A DNA stretch of 34,636 bases from JAJFTV01 sp964532655 (GTDB lineage Bacteria > Chloroflexota > Anaerolineae > Anaerolineales > Anaerolineaceae): NCBI GenBank assembly GCA_964532655.1, contig CAZHMZ010000025.1, positions 1-34,636 of the forward strand, written 5' to 3'. Under the pieces are notes generated by a model that saw only the letters and a program-made list of their open reading frames with translations, was not told the origin of the DNA and made no database searches. A program made the translations under genes and the position numbers. How positions within the stretch are numbered: position 1 is the stretch's first letter; every line of letters begins with the position of its first letter. This document shows positions 16,862-23,596 of the stretch, piece by piece.

Positions 16862-16891
16862 TCGAGTTCCGGATAATTATCCGGAACTCGA
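16862..16891 (+). repeat. Perfect 30-bp palindrome between btuF and btuC
   Basis: TCGAGTTCCGGATAA and its exact reverse complement meet without a gap, 11 bases past the btuF stop. In RNA it forms a strong hairpin of about 13 pairs. No T-run follows, so it is not a classic terminator; it probably blocks 3' decay or reduces read-through, so that the binding protein is made in excess over the permease. Confidence 0.7.
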
Positions 16892-16937
16892 TGGCCTCTG
16901 TAATCAACAATGACCATGTGATGGGCGTGAATAACCG

Positions 16938-17963
16938 ATGATCAAAAAGCACCCTTACCTGACCACCTCGCTGCTCCTGCTGGCTGCCGCTATTTTGAGC
17001 GTAGCCGTGGGTTCGGTGACCATTCCGCCGGGTACACTGGCGCGCATCCTCACGCATTGGCTGCCGTGGGCCAGTGGAGTCCCCGATTGGCCGGCAGCAT
17101 TTGAGGCGATTGTGCTGGATATCCGCCTGCCGCACATGGTGCTGGTGGCGCTGACCGGCGCGGCTCTCTCCAGCAGTGGCGCGGCGTATCAGGGTCTGTT
17201 TCGCAACCCGCTCGCCGATCCGTATCTGATCGGGGTGGCTTCCGGCGCAGGGCTGGGGGCTGTGGCAGCCATGACCATCCGCTGGCCGGTGGAACTGGCC
17301 GGGTACATGCTTATCCCCGCGGCTGCCTTCCTGGGCGCCATCGTCACCGTGGCAGTGGTGTACAGCATGGCGCGGGTAGGCGGCATGGTGCCGCTCACCA
17401 CGCTTATCCTGGCCGGTGTGGCGGTCAGCGCCTTTGCTTCGGCTGTCACTTCCTATTTAATGCTTGAATCCGATCAGCAGATCCACCGCGCGGTGTCATT
17501 TCTGCTGGGGGGTACGCCCATGTCAGGCTGGCTGCCGGTGGCGGCTTCGCTGCCGTATATGGCAGCCGGCATGCTGGCCCTTACCCTGTCGGGGCACATG
17601 CTCAACGTGCTCCAGTTCGGTGAAGAAGAGGCCCGCCAGATGGGCCTGAACGTGGAACGCGCCAAACTGATCATCATCGTCACCGCTTCATTGACTACCG
17701 CTGTGGCGGTGGCCTTTTCCGGCATTATCGGTTTTATCGGCCTGACCGTTCCGCACATCATCCGCATGGTGTGGGGCCCCGATTACCGCCGCCTGATCCC
17801 GCTCTCCATATTAGGAGGAGCCGCCCTGCTGCTTGTGGCAGATCTGGCAGCCCGCGTGGTGATGTCGCCCTCCACCCTGCCGGTGGGCATTGTGACCGCC
17901 ATCGGCGGAGCGCCCTTCTTCCTGTGGATCCTGCGGCGTGCCAAGCGGGAGGTGTTCTGGTGA
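16938..17963 (+). CDS. btuC: Cobalamin ABC transporter permease (BtuC/FecCD family)
   Basis: This 341-residue protein has about ten membrane segments. FecCD markers are visible: RLPHMVLVALTGAALSSSGAAYQGLFRNPLADPYLIGV near residue 58-95, LGGTPMSGW, and FSGIIGFIGLTVPHIIRM near 256-272, which is the coupling helix that touches the ATPase. It forms the membrane dimer of the importer. The ATG has no obvious ribosome binding site. Its stop codon overlaps the GTG start of the ATPase gene. Confidence 0.92.
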   Translation: MIKKHPYLTTSLLLLAAAILSVAVGSVTIPPGTLARILTHWLPWASGVPDWPAAFEAIVLDIRLPHMVLVALTGAALSSSGAAYQGLFRNPLADPYLIGVASGAGLGAVAAMTIRWPVELAGYMLIPAAAFLGAIVTVAVVYSMARVGGMVPLTTLILAGVAVSAFASAVTSYLMLESDQQIHRAVSFLLGGTPMSGWLPVAASLPYMAAGMLALTLSGHMLNVLQFGEEEARQMGLNVERAKLIIIVTASLTTAVAVAFSGIIGFIGLTVPHIIRMVWGPDYRRLIPLSILGGAALLLVADLAARVVMSPSTLPVGIVTAIGGAPFFLWILRRAKREVFW

Positions 17964-18763
17964 TTCTGCAGATCAGTTCGCTCACCGTTGTGTACCCCGG
18001 CGCTGCTTCGCGCCGCCCGGCTTTGCAGGACGTCTCGCTGGACGTGAAACCCGGTGAAATTGTGGGCTTGATCGGTCCCAACGGCGCCGGTAAGAGCACG
18101 CTCATGCGGGCGGTCAGCGGGGTGCTGCCGGTCAAAACCGGCCATATCACGGTGGCCGGCGCCGATATCCGCCGGTTGTCCATCAGCCAGCGTGCGCGTC
18201 TGCTGGCTGTGGTGCCGCAGGCCCGCCAGATGGGCGGCGCTTTTACGGTGGAACAAGCCGTGATGATGGGCCGCACCGCTTATATGGGCTGGTTGGGGCG
18301 CAGCAGCCATGCCGATGAAGACGCGGTGCAACTGGCCATGCAGCGCACCGGTTTACTGGACTTTGCCGAACGATCGATTGCCAGCCTGTCAGGCGGCGAG
18401 CAGCAGCGTGTGCTGCTGGCGCGCGCGCTGGCCCAATCCACCCCGGTACTACTGTTGGATGAGCCCACCAATCACTTGGATCTGCATCACCAGGTGAACC
18501 TGCTCATGCTGGTAAAAGAACTGGCGCGTGAAAAGAACCTGGCCGTGCTGGCCGCCATGCATGATCTGAATCAGGCCGCCGTCTTTGCCGATAGATTGGC
18601 CTTATTGGTGGAAGGCAGGCTGCATGCGATCGGCGCTCCGGGTGATGTGCTGACCCGTGAAAATATTCGCTTTGCCTATGAAACCGATGTGGAAATCGTC
18701 CCGCACCCGGTCAGCGGACAGCCGGTCATCTTCCCATCGGAGCTACTGGGTCGAGTGCGTTGA
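17960..18763 (+). CDS. btuD: Cobalamin ABC transporter ATP-binding protein (BtuD-like)
   Basis: This 267-residue ATPase has Walker A GPNGAGKST (near residue 39), the Q-loop at VVPQARQMGG, signature LSGGEQQR, Walker B LLLDEPTNHLD and the switch histidine in AAMHDLN. The start is a GTG at 17960, overlapping the btuC stop by four bases, with GGGAGG seven bases upstream; the frame is open far into btuC, but those residues are the shadow of btuC. It powers corrinoid import with BtuC and BtuF. The C-terminal tail (about 220-267) is the short extension usual in FepC/BtuD proteins. Confidence 0.93.
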   Translation: MILQISSLTVVYPGAASRRPALQDVSLDVKPGEIVGLIGPNGAGKSTLMRAVSGVLPVKTGHITVAGADIRRLSISQRARLLAVVPQARQMGGAFTVEQAVMMGRTAYMGWLGRSSHADEDAVQLAMQRTGLLDFAERSIASLSGGEQQRVLLARALAQSTPVLLLDEPTNHLDLHHQVNLLMLVKELAREKNLAVLAAMHDLNQAAVFADRLALLVEGRLHAIGAPGDVLTRENIRFAYETDVEIVPHPVSGQPVIFPSELLGRVR

Positions 18764-18849
18764 CCCACCCCATACGCCCGTATTTTTTCATCCGTCCTGC
18801 CAAATCATCTTTGATTGAACCGCTCATGCGCCGGATCAACCCCCGTCAA

Positions 18850-18976
18850 TGTCATCCCCAACGCCAGTGAGGGATCGGCTGGAGGAAAATATCCGCACGT
18901 TTGCATATCTGGAACCGCCATCATCGTCCCATGTCCGATCCCTCGCCACGGCGCGGACGCCTGCTTCGGGATGACA
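18850..18976. repeat. Dispersed inverted-repeat element (127 bp)
   Basis: The element starts TGTCATCCC and ends GGGATGACA; a second pair, GAGGGATCGG and CCGATCCCTC, sits inside. This TGTCATCCC...GGGATGACA pattern is a common extragenic repeat type in environmental bacteria. It fills the space between the convergent btuD and SAM-hydrolase genes and may help terminate both. Confidence 0.65.
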
Positions 18977-19038
18977 AACAGGCTCGGTGGTCTTTGACAG
19001 GATGGTTTTTCCTCATCACTGGTTATCGTTACCTCTTA

Positions 19039-19881
19039 CTACCGTTCAAACTCGACTTCCCACTCGGGGCCGTAACCTAAATGGTAACTCTCCGCAAAAC
19101 TACCCTGGTTGACCGCCACACTCACCAGCATCAACTCGTTGTTGTAAATCACCACCTCACCCTTTGGCGCGGCCCCAAACGTCTGACCGAACAACACACG
19201 CTGCTGGAAAACCACCTCGCCCGCGTGCCGGACGGTGACCTTCAACCGCTCGCCATACTGAAAACCGGCCTGGCTGAACAAATCCAACGGAATATTCGTC
19301 CACAAATTGCCAAAATTCGGATCACCGATCTCAAAAATGCCGCGCACCCGGCCGTTTTCCAGCACCGGCTGCAGCAGCGGCAGGGTGACAATTTCCTCCA
19401 CCGGGTAAGCCGGTCCCACACCCTCATATGTAATGATCCCGCTCGCCAGCCGGGCGGCTGTGTATCCAAACACGTCCCGCCCGTGAAACACGCTGGTCTC
19501 CTCGGTGCCCTTTCCGCGCAGACGGTTCACCCGCTGATCAATCTCACGCACCTCGCGGATTCCCACCAGCGCCTTCACATGGGTCAGCGTACCGTTATCC
19601 GGTGTGACCACGTAATAGCCGTCTTCGGTCAGCGCCACACATCCACGCCGGGGAGTCCCCACACCCGGGTCCACCACCGACACAAAGATGGTGCCCTCCG
19701 GCCAGAAGCGCATGGGCTGGAACAGCCGGTATGAGGCGCTCCAGATGTCGTACTGCGGGATCTGGTGCGTGGCGTCGATGATTTCGAGCTCGCGGTCCAC
19801 GCTCTTCACCAAGCCGTACATGGCGCTCACCGCGCTCTCCAGATACGTAAAATCGGTTTGAAAAACCAGAATGGGTTTCAT
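19039..19881 (-). CDS. SAM hydroxide adenosyltransferase (DUF62, chlorinase/fluorinase family)
   Basis: This 280-residue protein belongs to PF01887. Family members split S-adenosylmethionine into adenosine and methionine with water (or a halide in the specialised enzymes). Asp71 and Arg78 in VVDPGVGTPRRG and His133 in FHGRDVFG form the Asp-Arg-His set of the hydrolases; none of the fluorinase-specific features are evident. The first motif is TDFTYLESAVSAMYG instead of the usual TDFG..D.YVG.MKG. It is the last gene of the ECF operon, 13 bases after ecfT, so it should be made together with the importer. No signal peptide; cytoplasmic. Confidence 0.88.
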   Translation of the reverse strand: MKPILVFQTDFTYLESAVSAMYGLVKSVDRELEIIDATHQIPQYDIWSASYRLFQPMRFWPEGTIFVSVVDPGVGTPRRGCVALTEDGYYVVTPDNGTLTHVKALVGIREVREIDQRVNRLRGKGTEETSVFHGRDVFGYTAARLASGIITYEGVGPAYPVEEIVTLPLLQPVLENGRVRGIFEIGDPNFGNLWTNIPLDLFSQAGFQYGERLKVTVRHAGEVVFQQRVLFGQTFGAAPKGEVVIYNNELMLVSVAVNQGSFAESYHLGYGPEWEVEFER

Positions 19882-19894
19882 GCCTGAACTCTCT

Positions 19895-20731
19895 TTAGAT
19901 AAATGGGTTGTAAAACCGGCTGTGATTGATCAGCACCGAGATCAAAATGGATCCGATGAAAATGGCTGCCGATACGCCGATAGCCAGCGCATCCTGCCGG
20001 TTGAGCTTGCGCGAGGTATACCAGGTGCGCGTTTTGCTCTTTGAGAAGCCGCGCAGATCCATGGCGTTACTGATCGATTCCACCCGGTCGAGCGTGGAAA
20101 AGATGAGCGGAATGACGATCAACAGCGAGTTCTTGAAACGATCGAAAAATTTGGCCCTCTTCGACATTTCCAAGCCACGCGCCTGCTGGGCCAGGTTGAT
20201 ATCTCGGTAGTCGCGCTGGATATCCGGGAAGTACCGCAGGGTCAGCGCCACCGCAAAAGCGGCCTTGTACGGGATGCCGATCCCATTCAGCGAAGAAGCA
20301 AACTCACTGGGATTGGTGGTGAGTAAAAAGATCATGCCTAGCGGCACGACGGAAGCGTATTTGAAAAACTTGGTCACCTGGTAAAACAACTGTTCATAGG
20401 TAAGCGACACGCCCCAGATATGCGCAAACTCGTGGTGAGTGCCGTAAATCTCCGTTCCGTATTCAGGTGAGAAGAAAAAGCCCAGCACCGCATTGGTGAG
20501 CAGAAAGATCAGCACATAAATGACCATCACCTTGATCTGCGACCAGCGGATGAGCGCCGACCGCATCAGAATGAGTGAAAAGACCATCACCGCCAGGATA
20601 AAGCGGATGTCATACGAGTACATCACCGCAAAGGTGAGCAGCAGAAAGCAGATCAGCTTGGTCAGCCCCGACAGGCGGTGGATAAACGTATCGGCTATAG
20701 TGTAGGAGAACAGCTTCATCTTGGTATTCAT
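19895..20731 (-). CDS. ecfT: Energy-coupling factor transporter transmembrane protein EcfT
   Basis: This 278-residue membrane protein (PF02361) has N-terminal hydrophobic segments from TKLICFLLLTFAVMYSYDIRF, and the coupling helices: LRYFPDIQRDYRDINLAQQARGLE and IPLIFSTLDRVESISNAMDLRGFSKSKTR. Both contain the Ala-Arg-Gly / Leu-Arg-Gly motifs that contact the ATPases. It links the ATPase pair to the S-component. The start overlaps the stop of the ATPase gene by four bases (ATGA), so translation is coupled. Confidence 0.9.
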   Translation of the reverse strand: MNTKMKLFSYTIADTFIHRLSGLTKLICFLLLTFAVMYSYDIRFILAVMVFSLILMRSALIRWSQIKVMVIYVLIFLLTNAVLGFFFSPEYGTEIYGTHHEFAHIWGVSLTYEQLFYQVTKFFKYASVVPLGMIFLLTTNPSEFASSLNGIGIPYKAAFAVALTLRYFPDIQRDYRDINLAQQARGLEMSKRAKFFDRFKNSLLIVIPLIFSTLDRVESISNAMDLRGFSKSKTRTWYTSRKLNRQDALAIGVSAAIFIGSILISVLINHSRFYNPFI

Positions 20732-22437
20732 CGGTTTTTCAACCTCCGTTCGTAATCGATGAAGCTCTGCACAAACTGGGTGCCATCCCGTATGCCTGCC
20801 TTGTGGGCCAGCGCGTACAGTGAGGTCTCCTTGAGGTTGGCTTCCCGGATCACCTCGGCATCCGTGAGCACCACCGAGGCGGCCGTATCGGCGATCTTGC
20901 GTCCGCCGGCCAGCACCACTGCGCGCGGGGTGTATTCCAACATCAGGTGCATATCATGTGTGATTAAAATGACCGTCACACCCAGGCGGTTGATTTCCAC
21001 CAGGAACTCCATGATCTCGGTGTAATGGCGGTAATCCTGCCCGGCGGTGGGCTCATCCAAAATGATGATTTTTGGATCCAGCACCAGGATGGAGGCGATG
21101 GTGACACGCTTCTTCTGCCCGTAACTGAGCGCCGAGATGGGCCATTCAATGAACGGGGACAGACCGCAGGTCTTGAGCACTCGCTCCACCCGTGAAGCAA
21201 TTTCCTCTTCAGGCACACCGCGCAGACGCAGCCCCAGAGCCACCTCGTCGAAAATGAGCGGTTTGGAGATCATCTGATTGGGGTTCTGCATCACCAACCC
21301 GATGATTTCAGCCCGCTCCTTGATCGATTTATCTTTGATATCCTGCCCTGCATACAGGATTTGCCCGCCGTCAGGCTTTTCAAAAGCGCACAGCAGTTTG
21401 GACAGGGTGGATTTTCCTGCCCCATTCTTGCCGACGATCGAGATCATTTCGCCTTCATCAATATCCACATCGATATCGGACAGCACCGGATGGATGCCAT
21501 CGTAGGAAAACGAAATATCCTTCATTTGCAGAATGGGATGGTGTTGTATGCGGGTCGGCCCTTCGTTGATGCGCCAGAACCAGGTCTGCAGCGCATCACA
21601 GAACAAATCGGTTTTCAACGTTTCAATATGCCCGGCCTGTAATTCTTCCGTCACCGGAATGCCGGCATATTTGAGTGCGGTCACATACAGCGGCTCGCGG
21701 ATGCCGGTGAGCTCCAGGATGGGCGAAGCCACCAGCGCGTGAGCATTCATGTCCGCCGTGATGCGCCCTTCATCGATCACCAGAATGCGATCCACCCCCC
21801 GGTGCAGTACATCTTCCAGCCGGTGCTCGATAATGACAATGGTCTTTTGAGAATTTTTGTGGATCTCATCGATGATTTCGATGGCGGATTTCCCGGTAGC
21901 CGGGTCAAGGTTGGCCAGCGGTTCATCGAACAGCAGGATCTCCACATCATCCACCAGCACGCCGGCCAGCGAGGTGCGCTGCTTTTGCCCGCCCGAGAGC
22001 TCAAACGGCGACGAGCTGAGCCATTTATTCATATCCACCATCTCAGATACACGCTGCACACGCTCGTGCATCACCCGGGTGGGCACGTTGTCGTTTTCCA
22101 GCGCAAAGGCAATGTCTTCGCCCACCGTCAGCCCCACAAACTGGCCGTCCGAGTCCTGCAGCACCGTGCCCACCCGTTTGGAGAGTTGAAAAATATCGAG
22201 CTCGCGGGTCTCAACGCCGTTGATCTTCAGGCTGCCCTCGATCTGACCCTTGTAGGCAAACGGGATCAGTCCGTTCAGGCAGTGACCCAAGGTGCTCTTG
22301 CCGCTGCCGCTGGGACCCACAATGAGCACTTTCTCACCCGGGTAGATTTTCAGGTTGATGTCGTGCAGGGTGGGTTCAGCCTGGCTGTAGTATTGAAATG
22401 TAAAATGGGAAAACTCAATGACCGGTTGCAAATCCAT
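20728..22437 (-). CDS. ECF transporter ATPase, two fused ABC domains (EcfA-EcfA')
   Basis: This 569-residue protein carries two complete ABC domains in tandem. First: Walker A GPSGSGKST at 41-49, signature ELSGGQKQR, Walker B ILLFDEPLANLDP, switch His in IIEHR. Second (from about 300): Walker A GKNGAGKST near 335, signature ALSYGQKKR (LSYGQ rather than LSGGQ), Walker B IILDEPTAGQD and ITHD. The fusion replaces separate EcfA1 and EcfA2. There are about 40-50 bases of linker with no added domain. It follows the S-component gene by 105 bases, with a terminator-like hairpin between. The start has only a close-set AAGG. Confidence 0.93.
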   Translation of the reverse strand: MDLQPVIEFSHFTFQYYSQAEPTLHDINLKIYPGEKVLIVGPSGSGKSTLGHCLNGLIPFAYKGQIEGSLKINGVETRELDIFQLSKRVGTVLQDSDGQFVGLTVGEDIAFALENDNVPTRVMHERVQRVSEMVDMNKWLSSSPFELSGGQKQRTSLAGVLVDDVEILLFDEPLANLDPATGKSAIEIIDEIHKNSQKTIVIIEHRLEDVLHRGVDRILVIDEGRITADMNAHALVASPILELTGIREPLYVTALKYAGIPVTEELQAGHIETLKTDLFCDALQTWFWRINEGPTRIQHHPILQMKDISFSYDGIHPVLSDIDVDIDEGEMISIVGKNGAGKSTLSKLLCAFEKPDGGQILYAGQDIKDKSIKERAEIIGLVMQNPNQMISKPLIFDEVALGLRLRGVPEEEIASRVERVLKTCGLSPFIEWPISALSYGQKKRVTIASILVLDPKIIILDEPTAGQDYRHYTEIMEFLVEINRLGVTVILITHDMHLMLEYTPRAVVLAGGRKIADTAASVVLTDAEVIREANLKETSLYALAHKAGIRDGTQFVQSFIDYERRLKNR

Positions 22438-22451
22438 ACCTTATGTAATTC

Positions 22452-22492
22452 AAGAAAAAGCTCAGACTCCTGGATTGATCGCGAGTCTGAGC
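22452..22492 (-). terminator. Terminator/attenuator inside the ECF operon
   Basis: GCTCAGACTC (22460-22469) and GAGTCTGAGC (22483-22492) form a 10-bp perfect stem; on the minus strand CTTTTTCTTG follows. It lies after the S-component stop and before the ATPase gene, so part of the transcripts should end here. Confidence 0.75.
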
Positions 22493-22542
22493 CTGACGGA
22501 CGGGTTGTACTGGTGCGCTGAGCGCACGATCAAAACGGTTGG

Positions 22543-23106
22543 TTAGCCGGCTTTTTTGGCCAGACTGCCCTTTTTGGTGCGGGTGGCAGCATAGGCAACC
22601 AGCAGCAGTGTGCCGATCACGCCCACGCTGATGATGTTCATGATGGCGGCCGTGATGCCCTGGGTGAAGACCAGGTTAACCGGCTCCTGGTAGATGACGA
22701 TATCCAGCACAGGCGCCACAATTACCCAGGCGATGATGTTGCCGACGATCTGGATGATGTTGAAGGTCAGGATGTCGCGGCCCTTGAATTCACCGTCTTC
22801 CACAGCCGTGCGGTTGAAGGCAAAGCCAAAAACGAAGCCGGATACACCGCTGGCGATTACCCAGCTCCACCACGGAGAACCGTACTGGATGGCATCGCTG
22901 AGAGCGTGCCCGATGAACTGGATCAGCATACCGGCGATGGGGCCGAACAAAGCCGCGAAGAAGGCGCCCACACCGTAAGCGGTCTGAAAACTGGTTTCAG
23001 GAACAGGAGACGGGATCTTGACATACATGAACAACAGGGTAAAAATTGCCGCGCCCAACCCGGTGGCCACGATGGTTCTCGTACTCACCTTGAATAGACC
23101 TTTCAT
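22543..23106 (-). CDS. ECF transporter S-component, UPF0397 type
   Basis: This 187-residue membrane protein has five to six hydrophobic segments and the UPF0397 hallmarks: TIVATGLGAAIFTLLFMYV near the start, PVPETSFQTAYGVGAFFAALFGPIAG, and IQYGSPWWSWVIASG. It is the substrate-binding subunit of the ECF importer encoded just downstream. UPF0397 proteins are sometimes labelled riboflavin transporters; nothing in this sequence proves the substrate, and the DUF62 partner would also suit a nucleoside-like or SAM-related compound. AAGGAGGAATTAG precedes the ATG, and a strong promoter lies 52 bases upstream. Confidence 0.85.
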   Translation of the reverse strand: MKGLFKVSTRTIVATGLGAAIFTLLFMYVKIPSPVPETSFQTAYGVGAFFAALFGPIAGMLIQFIGHALSDAIQYGSPWWSWVIASGVSGFVFGFAFNRTAVEDGEFKGRDILTFNIIQIVGNIIAWVIVAPVLDIVIYQEPVNLVFTQGITAAIMNIISVGVIGTLLLVAYAATRTKKGSLAKKAG

Positions 23107-23157
23107 CTAATTCCTCCTTGAAAGTATTCGAATGATATCGCAGATTGGATCCTCTCC

Positions 23158-23186
23158 ATTGTAACCAAACGGAGGTCTGGCGTCAA
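23158..23186 (-). promoter_or_regulatory. Promoter of the ECF/SAM-hydrolase operon
   Basis: On the minus strand TTGACG (23186-23181) and TACAAT (23163-23158) are exactly 17 bases apart. Transcription would start near 23151 and leave a leader of about 45 bases, too short for a riboswitch. Confidence 0.75.
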
Positions 23187-23225
23187 TTATGTCTGATGCT
23201 GATAATGTTCACTCGTCTGTCATAA

Positions 23226-23316
23226 ACCACCGAACATGATTGATGTGCTATCGGTGGGTTCCGGGCGGATATGCAGTCTTTGCCATCGGCCAGATTGCCG
23301 CCCTCCACCCACCCTA
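23226..23316 (+). repeat. 171-bp-type repeat, partial copy 4
   Basis: Only the right part is present, from the central CCACCGAACATGAT...ATCGGTGGGTT through to CCCTCCACCCACCCTA. It is in the opposite orientation to the copies at 13500-13818. The left half is lost next to the ECF promoter. Confidence 0.75.
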
Positions 23317-23342
23317 TGCCGGTTTTCGGGTGGATACCATCA

Positions 23343-23491
23343 TAGGGTGGGTGGAGGGGCTCAACAAGACCTGTGATTCATTGGTTTTCCTGCCCCGGAA
23401 CCCACCGAACATGATAAACGGGCTATCGGTGGGTTGCGGGCGGATTAATTATTTGGATCAACAGCAATAAATCTGCCCTCCACCCACCCTA
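23343..23491 (+). repeat. 171-bp-type repeat, copy 3
   Basis: A full 149-bp element with terminal arms TAGGGTGGGTGGAGGG and CCCTCCACCCACCCTA and the same central hairpin. The spacer before and after it is TGCCGGTTTTCGGGT with a few changes, so the spacer is part of the repeating unit. A degenerate start of another copy (TAGAGTGGAT) follows at 23518. Confidence 0.8.
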
Positions 23492-23542
23492 TGCCGGTTT
23501 TCGGGTCGGTACCATCATAGAGTGGATTACGGGACATCACAT

Positions 23543-23576
23543 AAAAAAACGCTCCCCGTTTTCGGAGAGCGTTTTC
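23543..23576 (-). terminator. Terminator of the giant surface protein gene
   Basis: AAAACGCTCCCC and GGAGAGCGTTTT pair with one mismatch; on the minus strand the stem is followed by a run of T. It lies about 20 bases past the stop codon and could act in both directions. Confidence 0.8.
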
Positions 23577-23596
23577 TGTATACATTTTCCTTCCTC

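Noticed and set aside
16862..16891. Intrinsic terminator after btuF
   Set aside because: The stem is strong but is followed by TGGCCTCTG without a T-run, and btuC and btuD continue in the same direction.
17771..17959. N-terminal extension of the BtuD reading frame
   Set aside because: It overlaps the conserved end of btuC; the GTG at 17960 has a good ribosome binding site and gives a normal-length ATPase.
19081..19734. A 217-codon plus-strand ORF
   Set aside because: Shadow of the SAM hydroxide adenosyltransferase gene, whose catalytic residues are clear.
23107..23157. A riboswitch in the leader of the ECF operon
   Set aside because: The leader from the predicted start is only about 45 bases and shows no conserved aptamer.
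23226..23520. CRISPR-like spacing of repeats
   Set aside because: Units are about 150 bp with a conserved spacer and a 171-175-base period; no short repeat with unique spacers and no cas genes.
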